NCBI RefSeq assembly: GCF_016861695.1
Contig: NZ_BOLP01000005.1
Location: 124,001-188,000, forward strand
Direction of reading: 5' to 3'
DNA: 64,000 nt
DNA from: Levilactobacillus andaensis
GTDB taxonomy: Bacteria > Bacillota > Bacilli > Lactobacillales > Lactobacillaceae
The notes under the pieces were generated by a model. The model was not told the DNA's origin. It saw only the letters and a list, made by a program, of their open reading frames with translations, and did not search any database. The position numbers were made by a program, and so were the translations under genes. This document shows positions 25,387-33,752 of this stretch, piece after piece. Within the stretch, counting starts at the first letter, position 1; every line of letters begins with the position of its first letter.

Positions 25387-25464
25387 TGGTATAAAAATGA
25401 CTGGATTGGTTTTCGCGATAGTATTTCTAAAGCTGATTGTGAATGGCACGAGGCAGATAACTAA
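25387..25464 (+). pseudogene. C-terminal fragment of a MazE/PemI-type antitoxin
   Basis: After a TGA at 25384-25386 an open frame reads WYKNDWIGFRDSISKADC then EWHEADN and stops TAA at 25462-25464, overlapping the ATG of the toxin fragment. The sequence matches the toxin-binding tail of MazE-like antitoxins (W...F.DSI...EWHEAD). The DNA-binding N-terminus is absent. Confidence 0.55.
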
Positions 25465-25652
25465 TGTACAATCCTGCACAGACAGGCCTAGTTTACATCA
25501 ATTTTGGTCATGAAATTCAAAAGCACCGTCCTGGATTGGTAGTCAGCAAAACAGTTTTTAATCAGCTAACCGGATTCTGTCTGATTTGTCCTATTACCAG
25601 TACACGGCGGATATTTGGCACGTACATCACGATAAAGACCACCCTAGTTTAA
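25464..25652 (+). pseudogene. Truncated MazF/PemK-type toxin gene
   Basis: A 62-residue frame with the MazF start MYNPAQTGLVYINFGHEIQK, then RPGLVVSKTVFNQLTGFCLI and CPITST, and a stop six bases before the end of the ABC permease gene. A complete MazF has about 110-120 residues, so the C-terminal half with part of the RNA-binding and dimer surface is lost. The loop after INF is also about five residues shorter than usual. An active mRNA interferase is unlikely. Confidence 0.7.
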
Positions 25653-25657
25653 GATTC

Positions 25658-26422
25658 TTACAGTCGTTTTCGATTAAACGCCCAAATCGTCACACCTAAA
25701 AGCACCAGTGCCCCCACCACCGCGACGCCGCATGCCGGTAAAATGTGCGTGATTTTCTCCGTGCCGCGGACCAGGTCGAGGTTATCCGTCACCAAGGCAA
25801 TCGGGTTCCACCGTTTGACGGCCTTCACGTAATTTAGCAACGCTAGGCCCGCAAAGACCAGGGCCGCCGTCAAGAAGCCCGCGTAATTGCTATTGATCAG
25901 TGTGGACCCCAGCAAGACCACCGCCACGAAGAACAGGCCGAAGAGTAAGACTGGCCAAATCGCCAGCCAGACGTGTGGGCTCTTGTCGTCCGGGAAATAA
26001 TACGCCGTGTAGCCCCACGTGATGAGAAACGACCCACCAATGGCGACCACCCACTGTACAACGGCCACCAGATACTTGGCGATGATGACCGCGTACCGTG
26101 GCAGGCCCTTGGTCACCAAATTGACCAGGGTCCCCCCGCTGACCTCCTGACTGACCGCGCCACTGAAGACCAGGGCCAATAAGAAGATACCGATTTGCGA
26201 CGTGTTCTTGTAAAATTGTTGCCACGAGTCGCTACTGGTCGGCTGCGGCAATTTAATCGACAATTGATCACCCAGCGCCAACTTCATCAGGTCAGGCATG
26301 AGTTTCGCCATCAGTGGGGCCTCGATACCGAAGATGACAAAGACCACCGCCAAAATTAAGACGTGGTAGTTCCGCCAGGCCGCTAGCCATTCCTTATGCC
26401 AAAAGGTCAGTGTCGCGCTCAT
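25658..26422 (-). CDS. ABC-2 type transporter permease
   Basis: A 254-residue membrane protein with six predicted helices, beginning with the cytosolic FWHKEWLAAWRNY, a typical opening of ABC-2 permeases. The VSQEVSGGTLVNLVTKGLPR loop is the coupling helix that contacts the ATPase. It overlaps the ATPase gene by four bases (ATGA-type), forming an export system with it. The substrate may be an antimicrobial peptide or a lipid-linked molecule; this is not resolved. Confidence 0.85.
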   Translation of the reverse strand: MSATLTFWHKEWLAAWRNYHVLILAVVFVIFGIEAPLMAKLMPDLMKLALGDQLSIKLPQPTSSDSWQQFYKNTSQIGIFLLALVFSGAVSQEVSGGTLVNLVTKGLPRYAVIIAKYLVAVVQWVVAIGGSFLITWGYTAYYFPDDKSPHVWLAIWPVLLFGLFFVAVVLLGSTLINSNYAGFLTAALVFAGLALLNYVKAVKRWNPIALVTDNLDLVRGTEKITHILPACGVAVVGALVLLGVTIWAFNRKRL

Positions 26423-27324
26423 GCTGTCACCTCCCGGAAGATATCTTCCAAACTAGTCTCCTGGCGATCCACGACTAATGGGACCACGTGAGCTGCCAGG
26501 AGCGCCTTTAAAATGGCTTCAACCATGGTCGCGTAGTCACCCCGAAAGGGCACCGCCACGTGCGTCGCCACCTGAGTTGCCGGTCTCCCTATGACCGCTA
26601 CCGCTTGCTGGGCAATTTCTGGCGACGCAAATTCCAATTGGACCTTGGGCCGTGCGTACTGGCGCTTCAACGCGTTCAAGTCGCCTTGGACCTGTAAGAC
26701 GCCATCGTGCAGAATCCCCACCTGATCACTGATGCGCTCCACGTCGGGTAAAATGTGCGTGGAAAACAAGATCGTCATTTCACCACGCAAGCTTGCCAGC
26801 AGATCTAAAAAGTCACTGCGGCCGTTCGGGTCCAACGCCGAGGTCGGTTCGTCACAGATCAACAGTTGCGGGCGATTCAGCAAGGCCTGTGCGATACCTA
26901 AACGCTGCTTCATCCCCCGCGAAAAGCCGTGGATGCGGTGCTTATTTTGCGGCAGGTCGACCGTCTTTAACATGGCCGTGATGCGGTTGGCCAGGTCCGG
27001 TTGCCGTATCCCCGTTAGCCGGCCACACAAGGTCAGATATTCCGTGGGCGTCATGTAGCCGTAGTACGCCGGCACGTCCGGCAAATAACCGACCACCTGA
27101 TTGGCCACGGTCCGGCCATAACGGACGGGCTGGCCCGCCACGGTGATTTGGCCCGCATCTAGTGTGTCCAATCCCAAGATCAATTTCATGGTCGTCGTCT
27201 TACCGGCCCCGTTTTCCCCGACAAAACCGAAGATCGACCCGGTGGGCACCGTCAAGTCGAGTCCCTTTAACACCTGCTTGTCGCCGAAACGCTTGGTGAC
27301 GCGCTGAAGATCCAAGATGGCCAC
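26419..27324 (-). CDS. ABC transporter ATP-binding protein
   Basis: A 301-residue ATPase of the multidrug/bacteriocin-export type. Walker A is GENGAGKTT (36-44), the signature is FSRGMKQ (a variant of LSGGQ common in this group), Walker B and D-loop are LICDEPTSALDPNGR, and the H-loop is FSTHIL. A C-terminal accessory domain of about 80 residues follows. It is co-transcribed with the permease and the upstream XRE regulator and PLDc_N gene. Confidence 0.92.
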   Translation of the reverse strand: MAILDLQRVTKRFGDKQVLKGLDLTVPTGSIFGFVGENGAGKTTTMKLILGLDTLDAGQITVAGQPVRYGRTVANQVVGYLPDVPAYYGYMTPTEYLTLCGRLTGIRQPDLANRITAMLKTVDLPQNKHRIHGFSRGMKQRLGIAQALLNRPQLLICDEPTSALDPNGRSDFLDLLASLRGEMTILFSTHILPDVERISDQVGILHDGVLQVQGDLNALKRQYARPKVQLEFASPEIAQQAVAVIGRPATQVATHVAVPFRGDYATMVEAILKALLAAHVVPLVVDRQETSLEDIFREVTA

Positions 27325-27534
27325 TCAGTCCACCTCCCGACCGAAAATGAAGTACGCGATGGCCCCGAACGGCTGGACGAGTACGATGGCTAACGTCCAG
27401 ATGAGTCGGTTGCCGTGGCGCACCGTTTGGCGACGATACAGGCTGACCAGCGCCGCAATCAGTAGCCCCAGTTCTAGCACAATCAGCGGCACGAACAGCG
27501 GTAAATTATTAAAAAACAAGTCGGAATTATGCAT
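27325..27534 (-). CDS. Small PLDc_N-domain membrane protein
   Basis: A 69-residue protein with two membrane helices and the PLDc_N signature: LFVPLIVLELGLLIAALVSL, then a polar link and WTLAIVLVQPFGAIAYFIFG. Stand-alone copies of this domain are common beside ABC-2 exporters and bacteriocin immunity-type loci. The gene overlaps the XRE regulator by eight bases and touches the ATPase gene, so all four are one operon. The exact role is unknown. Confidence 0.85.
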   Translation of the reverse strand: MHNSDLFFNNLPLFVPLIVLELGLLIAALVSLYRRQTVRHGNRLIWTLAIVLVQPFGAIAYFIFGREVD

Positions 27535-28657
27535 GGTTTAAGCGCTCCTTTATCTGCGTTAGTCGTTGAACGATCGGTTGAAACTCGACGATCTCTAGGT
27601 AAGGTTTAAAAACTGGATTGTCGAGGACCACCGTCACAAAATCCGTTTGCAAGTGATGCTCATCGCGGGGCAAGGCGTGGCCCAGGTCAGTCTGATCCAG
27701 CCACTCGTCGATGGCATCGAAGTAGGCATCCCCGTGTAAACGCAACGGAAATTTCACGGCCGCTAAACAGTTAACGTAGGCCGTTAAACACGTGTGGACC
27801 GCCGCCGAATCGTGCTGTTGCGCGTAACCCATGGCCGCCGAGACGTCGAAATTAATGACGGAGGCCGGATTCAATTTGGCCAGATCAAAGGTGGCAATGA
27901 ATACCTGCCCACGCGTATAGGTCGCCCGAAACTTTTCCGGTTGCCCGACCACCAGCTGGAGGTAATTGGTCAATTGGCTAGCCATGACCGTCACGTACTG
28001 GTAGAGCGCGCTCTGGGTGGTCGCCATCGCCCGGTGATCATCGCCCTTCAAGTGATAGGCCCAGGCAATCAGGCTCTCACTAGGAAAGTACGCGGGGACG
28101 AACTGGCCTAGCGCCGTCAACACATCATCGGGTCGCTGGAGCAGCAAGGAGCAGTACGCCGAAAAGTCACGGGCTTTCTCTAAAAGGACCGGGTCCGTAC
28201 TGAGCTCGGTGACGCGGGCAAAGAGTTCCTGCGCACGGGTCAGGTACTGGTTTAATTTATCGACCGCCGTTTCCCCTGGCAACAGGTCCCCGTGATTCAA
28301 CAGGAGCTGCCCCATCTCCAGCAGCAACGGCGCACACGAGTAGTAGCGGTGAATGGTGTCTTCGATGGCTGCCAAAACATCCGTGGCTGGTCGCGTGGCG
28401 AACTGGGCGACCAGTGACGCGTACAACTGCCGAATCTGTTTGGTGGTCAGCTGACTACTGTAGGCCATCAGGGTGTCGATCGAAACGTTGAAGAACGCCG
28501 CTAGTAATGGCAACAGCGTAATATCTGGATACGACTGACCGGTCTCCCATTTCGACACGGAGGCCTTAGAAACGCCCACAAAATCCGCCAACTGCTGCTG
28601 AGTGACGCCCTTGGCCTTGCGCTTCTGTAGAATGACTGGTCCTAGGTTTAGGCTCAT
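27527..28657 (-). CDS. XRE family regulator with long C-terminal domain
   Basis: A 376-residue protein. The N-terminal helix-turn-helix (about 8-62) has KAKGVTQQQLADFVGVSKAS and VSKWETGQSYPDI, typical of XRE/Cro repressors. The remaining 300 residues are helical and TPR-like, as in regulators that sense peptides or proteins. It heads the operon of the PLDc_N protein and ABC exporter and probably controls it. GGGAGGAG precedes the ATG. Confidence 0.88.
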   Translation of the reverse strand: MSLNLGPVILQKRKAKGVTQQQLADFVGVSKASVSKWETGQSYPDITLLPLLAAFFNVSIDTLMAYSSQLTTKQIRQLYASLVAQFATRPATDVLAAIEDTIHRYYSCAPLLLEMGQLLLNHGDLLPGETAVDKLNQYLTRAQELFARVTELSTDPVLLEKARDFSAYCSLLLQRPDDVLTALGQFVPAYFPSESLIAWAYHLKGDDHRAMATTQSALYQYVTVMASQLTNYLQLVVGQPEKFRATYTRGQVFIATFDLAKLNPASVINFDVSAAMGYAQQHDSAAVHTCLTAYVNCLAAVKFPLRLHGDAYFDAIDEWLDQTDLGHALPRDEHHLQTDFVTVVLDNPVFKPYLEIVEFQPIVQRLTQIKERLNHA

Positions 28658-28686
28658 GATGTACTCCTCCCTTATTGGTTATATCC

Positions 28687-28692
28687 ATTATA
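28687..28692 (-). promoter_or_regulatory. Candidate -10 box for the XRE-ABC operon
   Basis: TATAAT on the minus strand, about 30 bases upstream of the start codon. A matching -35 box is not clear. Confidence 0.35.
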
Positions 28693-28855
28693 TCTGGTTG
28701 ACAAAGTTTCTTGTAGCGATAGATTGTTAACTTCTGGCCGAGAATGTTAACCCTGAGGCAACTTAGTTTTTCTTTGCCTTAATGGCTGCCGGATATCGGC
28801 TGGAACGGGGCACGCCCCTCCTAATTACTGCCTTAAACTCTGAAGATCCGATAGC

Positions 28856-28902
28856 AAAAAGAACCGGCCACCACATTTTTCATGTGGGACCGGTTCTTTT
28901 TA
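28856..28902 (-). terminator. Terminator after nitroreductase gene
   Basis: AAAAAGAACCGG with CCGGTTCTTTTT encloses an inner CCACAT/ATGTGG stem. It works in either direction and lies between the nitroreductase and XRE genes. Confidence 0.9.
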
Positions 28903-28921
28903 AAATATTGGAAATCTTAGT

Positions 28922-29524
28922 TTACTTGAAGACCAAGAAGCGGTCGTTGTCAGCCAGGTAGTCCTTGGCATCAGCTGGGCTTTCGATGGAACCAAAGTCC
29001 ATTTCACCACGGAGCTTCCAGCTACCAGGAATGTTAAAGGCAGCGCGGACTTCGTCGTCAATTAGTGGGTTGTAATGTTGCAGGTTAGCCCCGATACCGT
29101 TTTCGGCCAGTGCAGTCCAAACAGCTTGTTGGGCCCCACCTTGGGATTGTTCGGACCAGTCTTGGAAGTTGGCGGCATACAGGGGGAAGTTCTCTTCGAA
29201 CTCCTTGACCGTCTTGGTTTCCGTGTAGAACAAGATCGTTCCAAAGGCGGCCTTGAAGGCGTTGACCTTCGCCGTTGTCTTGGCAAAAGCGGCTTCGTCC
29301 GGAACCTCTTGCTTCAAGCGGTCGATCACGATGTCCCACAGTTTTTCGTGGGACTTGCCAAATAGAATCACGGCACGTTGCGTCTGGTTGTTGAAGGACG
29401 TTGGCGTCTGCTTGATGCTTTCTTGGATCAGCGTTGTCAAGTCGTCCGTTGATAACTTGACGTTGCGGCCTAAGTTGTAAATCGTCCGCCGTTGTTTAGA
29501 CAGTTCAATAAATTTCGTTTCCAT
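28922..29524 (-). CDS. Nitroreductase family protein (Frm2/Hbn1-like)
   Basis: A 200-residue flavoprotein-type oxidoreductase. The N-terminal LSKQRRTIYNLG and the SFNNQTQRAVIL segment bind FMN phosphate and ring in this family; the central GGAQQAVWTALAENGIGANL is the conserved helix, and PGSWKLRGEMDFG ends the core. Members reduce nitro compounds, quinones or lipid hydroperoxides with NAD(P)H. The gene is monocistronic, with an inverted repeat at 29601-29617 in its promoter region that may be an operator. Confidence 0.9.
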   Translation of the reverse strand: METKFIELSKQRRTIYNLGRNVKLSTDDLTTLIQESIKQTPTSFNNQTQRAVILFGKSHEKLWDIVIDRLKQEVPDEAAFAKTTAKVNAFKAAFGTILFYTETKTVKEFEENFPLYAANFQDWSEQSQGGAQQAVWTALAENGIGANLQHYNPLIDDEVRAAFNIPGSWKLRGEMDFGSIESPADAKDYLADNDRFLVFK

Positions 29525-29600
29525 AGTTGATATAACCTCACTTTAATTTTCCAATTCATTAATGGATAGTTTCATTAAAACCGTAGCTCTAGTTTATCAC

Positions 29601-29617
29601 TTACTTTTTGAAAGTAA
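29601..29617. promoter_or_regulatory. Palindromic candidate operator upstream of nitroreductase
   Basis: TTACTTT-TTG-AAAGTAA is a perfect 7-bp inverted repeat with a 3-bp spacer, about 77 bp before the start codon. Similar ACTTAC-like sites are bound by HxlR/MarR-type regulators; the regulator is not encoded next to it. Confidence 0.45.
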
Positions 29618-29660
29618 AGAGTTTCGTTAGCTACTTGATAAGTGTGTTCACATGTTGCCG

Positions 29661-29978
29661 TCATCCAGTCCAACAGTGCTGCGGGTCAAGCGGCTCGCCC
29701 GTACCCTGTTGGACTAACTGGACTGGCGTTAACGTGGCGCCCAGCCGATGACTATTTTGAATCCGCCAGTCGGTGATCTGTTGATAGTCCCCACTAGCTA
29801 AAATTGCTGTGAACGGCAATTTCTGCCTCATAGTGTGGTAAAACTGCGCCGCGTAGAGTTGGCCCAACAGATAGGTTGCATTCAGTCTAGCACGTCCTTC
29901 GGTGAAACACCCGTGACTCTTTGTGACATATGGTGTAGTAGTACTTTCGATTCGGTCGATAGCGACTGTTACAGTCAT
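29661..29978 (-). CDS. Hypothetical protein, 105 residues
   Basis: I do not recognise this protein. It has mixed alpha/beta character, no membrane helix, and single Cys residues near positions 24 and 102. Segments such as YVTKSHGCFTEGRARLNATY and FTAILASGDYQQITDWRIQN look like a small catalytic or binding fold. The ribosome site is weak (GAGATA). Element B1 begins 21 bases upstream, so its original promoter may have been displaced. Confidence 0.45.
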   Translation of the reverse strand: MTVTVAIDRIESTTTPYVTKSHGCFTEGRARLNATYLLGQLYAAQFYHTMRQKLPFTAILASGDYQQITDWRIQNSHRLGATLTPVQLVQQGTGEPLDPQHCWTG

Positions 29979-29998
29979 TATCTCAGTCGTCTAAGAAT

Positions 29999-30164
29999 AC
30001 TGTGTAAGCCGAGAGGTCGGCAGATATGGGCTCAGGCGTGTCGTTCTGCTTAGTCGGCGTTTCTTGCCGGGTTAGCAGAAAACCAATCTTGGAGACTCAC
30101 GACTTTCGAGGCTTCAAGTTGTGTTCGCACCGTTTCAGCCCATATCTGGCGGCCGGTAAGGCGA
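29999..30164 (+). repeat. Family B structured repeat, copy B1
   Basis: Forward-oriented family B element ending 14 bases from the TetR stop codon. The terminal stem is CAGATATGGGCT with AGCCCATATCTG. Hairpin 2 is TCTGCTTAGTCGGC...GCCGGGTTAGCAGA. Hairpin 3 is CTTGGAG...CTTCAAG with one G-U. The sequence beyond AAGGCG seen in B2 and B3 is missing here. Confidence 0.88.
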
Positions 30165-30177
30165 CCATCAGATCACA

Positions 30178-30702
30178 TCACGCCCGCAATAACCGCATCA
30201 GCTGCATCGTGAGGTCTTCCGCCGTTACCGGATACGTTGGCAATTGCAATAACGTTCCCAGTAAGAACGTCCAGATGGCTGGGGCTGCCTGGTCGACCGG
30301 CAACGTTCCCGGCTGTTGGGCAGCCAGCAACGTGACGACCGTTTGTAAGCTTTGCGGCGCTGGAAATGGTGCCTGTAAAAGAAAAACGATCGCCTGGGGA
30401 TGGTCCTGCGCGTAGGTCAGCAGATTTGCGACCATCCGTTGGAGCATCGCCGTGGCGTTGGGCGAATCCAGAACACCTTCCCGTAACGCAGCGGCCAATT
30501 CTTCTTGAAATTCCACTCGCAGGGCAGCCAGCAAGCTTGCCTTGTCCGGAAAATGACGATAAACGGCCGCTGGAGTCACGGCCAAGAATCGGGCAATTTG
30601 CCGTAAAGATAATTGGTCGACCCCCGCTTCTTCTAATTGCTGCCGGGCCTGCTGCTGAATGGCGGCGGCCAAATTTTTACGATGATACGGTTGTTTCACC
30701 AT
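30178..30702 (-). CDS. TetR/AcrR family regulator
   Basis: A 174-residue regulator. The helix-turn-helix spans 31-51 (LSLRQIARFLAV and AAVYRHF), followed by a helical ligand-binding domain with the TetR_C-type FLLQAPFPAPQSLQ segment. ATG 30702 is chosen because GAGGAGG lies eight bases upstream; 14 further in-frame codons upstream lack a site. It is divergent from a CPBP protease gene, and the shared spacer holds a regularly spaced operator array. Confidence 0.9.
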   Translation of the reverse strand: MVKQPYHRKNLAAAIQQQARQQLEEAGVDQLSLRQIARFLAVTPAAVYRHFPDKASLLAALRVEFQEELAAALREGVLDSPNATAMLQRMVANLLTYAQDHPQAIVFLLQAPFPAPQSLQTVVTLLAAQQPGTLPVDQAAPAIWTFLLGTLLQLPTYPVTAEDLTMQLMRLLRA

Positions 30703-30726
30703 GACCAACGACCTCCTCTTAAATCC

Positions 30727-30838
30727 TATGTTAGCACTGCTCATGCTCTTATGTTAGCACTGCTCATGCTCTTATGTTATCACTGTTCACTTTAAAAGTA
30801 AACAATGATAACATATAGATGTAATTGATGATAACATC
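30727..30838. promoter_or_regulatory. Operator array with 23-bp period in TetR/CPBP spacer
   Basis: Three direct copies of TGTTA(G/T)CACTG begin one base after 30728, 30751 and 30774, exactly 23 bp apart. Beyond a central inverted segment (GTTCACTTT...AAAGTAAAC) come two inverted copies, TGATAACAT, at 30806 and 30829, again 23 bp apart. The innermost sites form a long palindrome. This suits cooperative binding by the adjacent TetR-type protein, controlling both divergent genes. Confidence 0.65.
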
Positions 30839-30940
30839 TATCGTTTTTACCACTTCCTTACGCAGTTTTTACACCCCCTTTTCACCTAAAAGTTTTACAA
30901 TAAGAGTATCGTTACTTTTTCGAGAAGAGAGGGAATTTCT

Positions 30941-31606
30941 GTGTCTAATAGCGTTTCAGCTCGCCGGCTCACCTGGCAGTTCATTGGGTCTTGGGTCGTC
31001 TGGTTAATTGTTCAAGTGACTTTAAACGTCCCCATTAACCATCATTTCCATGGCTGGCCCCAGGAGATTCTCCTGGACGCCGTCAAGTTAACGGTTTGGA
31101 TTGGTGCCGGGTGGTTGTTCACCCATCAGGCTCGCCAGGGAACCTTGACCCTGACCAACCGTGAACAGTGGCGGCCCAACTGGCATTTTACCGCCGGTTA
31201 CGTTGTTTGGGTCGCGATTGTCTTGTATCTCGGGCTACAATTCTGGTTACTGCATCATGGTCTCCGGGTCAACCGGACCTTCATCCCTCAATACTGGGGA
31301 CAGTACTTCCTAGTCGTAGGGGTCGCCGAGGAATTCGTTACGCGTGGCTATTTCCTAAATGCCCTCCTGAAGAAAACGTCATTTGCGAAAGCTAACGTGA
31401 TTCAGGCCTTGGGATTTGCGAGCATGCACATCCCCCGCTACCTAACGACCGTTCCGGCCATGAGTGTCGGTACCTGGTTAAGTAATTTAGTCTCCGTCTT
31501 CGTCCTGGGATTACTGTTCGGCTGGCTGTACAAAAATAGCCGCTCACTGTGGCCCGGTATCGCCGTCCACATGACCTGGGATATTCTGGTCACCCTCTTC
31601 GGCTAA
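30941..31606 (+). CDS. CPBP family intramembrane metalloprotease
   Basis: A 221-residue membrane protein of the CPBP/Abi (Rce1-like) family. The active-site motifs are EEFVTRG (Glu130, Glu131, Arg135), the His in FASMHIP (His163) and HMTWD (His210, Asp214). About six helices are predicted. In lactobacilli such proteins occur with bacteriocin immunity or self-protection loci. It starts with GTG behind GAGAGGGA, is regulated from the shared operator array, and has its own terminator. Confidence 0.9.
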   Translation: MSNSVSARRLTWQFIGSWVVWLIVQVTLNVPINHHFHGWPQEILLDAVKLTVWIGAGWLFTHQARQGTLTLTNREQWRPNWHFTAGYVVWVAIVLYLGLQFWLLHHGLRVNRTFIPQYWGQYFLVVGVAEEFVTRGYFLNALLKKTSFAKANVIQALGFASMHIPRYLTTVPAMSVGTWLSNLVSVFVLGLLFGWLYKNSRSLWPGIAVHMTWDILVTLFG

Positions 31607-31613
31607 GACAAAC

Positions 31614-31658
31614 AAAAAATGGTGTCACCTCCGCAGATGGGAGTGACACCATTTTTTA
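31614..31658 (+). terminator. Bidirectional terminator after CPBP gene
   Basis: AAAAAATGGTGTCAC pairs with GTGACACCATTTTTT. It serves two convergent genes. Confidence 0.92.
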
Positions 31659-31663
31659 GTTGC

Positions 31664-32008
31664 TTAAGCTAAGGTTCGGCGTTTCAGGTAACCCAGGAGA
31701 ACACTTAAAAAGGCAAACGGCAGGAAGAAACTAAATAGTGTCGTGACCAATTCCGGTGCAATTGTGACGGCCAAGATGAGGTCGATCACGCCAACCAGCA
31801 GACTGACGACCAGCAGGACCCGCCAAATGACTCGGCTGAGATGCTGCTGATAAGTTAACCCGTAGACCAACAGCGTTAAGGCCGTGGTCAATAATAGGGC
31901 CCGGTCAATGACCGGTAATGTCAATAGTCCGGTTAATCCTAGGGCGACGATACTGAGCCCGATAAAGAAGTAACCGTACCAGCGTTGCGTTTGCACAGTG
32001 GATTTCAC
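31664..32008 (-). CDS. Small membrane protein, four helices, unknown
   Basis: A 114-residue protein with four hydrophobic segments separated by short loops (QHLSRVIWR between helices 2 and 3) and a basic end YLKRRTLA. No family is recognised. A plausible AGGAAGCG ribosome site precedes the ATG. The gene stands alone between a terminator and a Nudix gene. Confidence 0.65.
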   Translation of the reverse strand: MKSTVQTQRWYGYFFIGLSIVALGLTGLLTLPVIDRALLLTTALTLLVYGLTYQQHLSRVIWRVLLVVSLLVGVIDLILAVTIAPELVTTLFSFFLPFAFLSVLLGYLKRRTLA

Positions 32009-32122
32009 GATTATCGCTTCCTTTACCTATTCTTCACACCTTTAGTTTAACTGATTATGTAACCGCTTACAACAGTTTGGTCTGTCTGCCCGCTATTTTT
32101 TCGAGTAGCAGCCAGAAATTTC

Positions 32123-32581
32123 CTAATGATCGACGTGCAAGTCACCATTCCACTCGTCACTCGTGACGGCGGCGACCTCATGATTAAAGACCCGTAGCAA
32201 GGTCGGCATCGACGCCGCACTCTTCTCCGCCGTCATTTCGCTCAGCGGTAGCCAACAGATCTGACCCTCATCACTGGCCTGCAACTCACCAGTAAATTCC
32301 GAACCGCGGTAGAGCAAGCCGAGCTTTCGTTGCTGGCGGGACTCGTCAAACCATTCACACGTGCCGCAAAAGCTCACGGACTTTAAATGAAGGCCGGTTT
32401 CTTCATAGACTTCCCGAATCGCCGCCGACGCACAGGTCTCCCCAACTTCGACATGGCCACCAGGAAAACTGTGTCCGGCTTTCCACGGCACATTAACTTT
32501 ATCTTCCACTAGGACCCGGTGAGTCTGCGGGTCGGTCACCATGATCATCGTGACTAACTCGACTGGTTGCGTTCGTGACAT
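32123..32581 (-). CDS. Nudix hydrolase (MutT-like)
   Basis: A 152-residue Nudix protein. The Nudix box spans 41-64: GGHVEVGETCASAAIREV followed by YEETGL, with all catalytic Glu residues. Such enzymes hydrolyse nucleoside diphosphates linked to another moiety, for example 8-oxo-dGTP. ATG 32581 is chosen because GGAGG lies nine bases upstream; the frame is open further upstream but only overlaps the acyltransferase gene. The two genes overlap by 28 bases and are probably co-transcribed. Confidence 0.9.
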   Translation of the reverse strand: MSRTQPVELVTMIMVTDPQTHRVLVEDKVNVPWKAGHSFPGGHVEVGETCASAAIREVYEETGLHLKSVSFCGTCEWFDESRQQRKLGLLYRGSEFTGELQASDEGQICWLPLSEMTAEKSAASMPTLLRVFNHEVAAVTSDEWNGDLHVDH

Positions 32582-33699
32582 TTTCTGTTCCTCCAATTTA
32601 GGATAATTGTTTTTAGTTTCTGCCAAGTGAGATGTAACAAATAAGTCGCCGTAAACGACCAAACCCACGTCAAAACATAACACAGTAACAGTCCCCAGCC
32701 CACGTGACGGCTAGCCAATTGCCGGCCAAACGCCGACCAGATCAGTGTCAGCCAAAAAACGTTCGCCAAGTACGCCCGGTAAGCATAGGTCGCCAGCCAA
32801 TGAATCACAGGTAGCCACCGTGACTGCCGCCGAAGCTGCCAAATGGCCAAGCTGACGATCAGGCCAATGGCACTCAGCGCATACAAGACGTTGGCCGGTA
32901 AGTAGTAACTACTGCGAACTAGCGACAACGGCTGTACCTGTAATAATTGGTGGACTTGCCAGCCAACCGCCACGCCACCGAAGACGAGACATGGCACCGC
33001 TAACCAGCGCCATTGCCGAACACGCGGCCATACCAAGTACAGCACGATTCCTAAGACGGCATACGGGACAAAGCCTAAGAAAATGCGGTCCGTCAGATAC
33101 CAGCGACCATAGCGCGCCGTATCGTAGATCCAATATGTATAGGCCCACATCCCCAGTGCATAGGTAATCGTCGTGCTCTCCAGCAGAAATTTTCGCCGGC
33201 CAATTGTCGTGGCCCACTGCCGCAACACCCACCAGACGGGCATCAATAAAATGATCTGGAGCATCATCGTATTGTACCAGAGGTGTGGCGCCGCATTCCC
33301 ATTCACCATTTGCCAGAGAAATTGCTCAACGGTACGAGCCGGCTGGTGTTGCTGAACGCTAGGTAAAATCAAGAGGTAGGCCAGCGTCCACCATAGGGTC
33401 GGGACGCCGAGCGCATGCCACTGTTGCCGGTAATATTGCGTCAGCGATGGTCGCGGAATCGTCGTCCGCATCGTGGAAAAGAGGATACCACAGATAAACG
33501 CCGGTGCCGTGAATTTAATAGCGGCATAAAGCCAGGCAATCGGCACGCGCTGTGCTTGCCCGGCCGCGGTCGTCAGGCCCAGACTCAATACGGTCTGGCC
33601 CATGACCGCCGTGCAAGCGAACGCCTTGAGATAGTCGCCAACGTCCGCCAGTTGTTCCCTTTGTACTTTCGTCTCCCTCATCGCCTTTACCCTTTTCAT
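32554..33699 (-). CDS. Acyltransferase-3-like membrane protein
   Basis: A 381-residue protein with about ten membrane helices, resembling the acyltransferase-3/OafA-type family that O-acetylates surface polysaccharides. Supporting segments are YLKAFACTAVMGQT near the N-terminus, WWTLAYLLILPSV, and HLWYNTMMLQIILLMPVWWV, the last matching the family's HLWF-type loop. The expected N-terminal catalytic His is not obvious, so the assignment is moderate. The start could be ATG 33699 or ATG 33681, the latter with AGGG upstream. Confidence 0.7.
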   Translation of the reverse strand: MKRVKAMRETKVQREQLADVGDYLKAFACTAVMGQTVLSLGLTTAAGQAQRVPIAWLYAAIKFTAPAFICGILFSTMRTTIPRPSLTQYYRQQWHALGVPTLWWTLAYLLILPSVQQHQPARTVEQFLWQMVNGNAAPHLWYNTMMLQIILLMPVWWVLRQWATTIGRRKFLLESTTITYALGMWAYTYWIYDTARYGRWYLTDRIFLGFVPYAVLGIVLYLVWPRVRQWRWLAVPCLVFGGVAVGWQVHQLLQVQPLSLVRSSYYLPANVLYALSAIGLIVSLAIWQLRRQSRWLPVIHWLATYAYRAYLANVFWLTLIWSAFGRQLASRHVGWGLLLCYVLTWVWSFTATYLLHLTWQKLKTIILNWRNRKCHERNQSS

Positions 33700-33752
33700 T
33701 TTAGCAAGCGGCTTAGGTTGCTGTAAAGAGCAATTCTTATGTTGGTGAAAAA

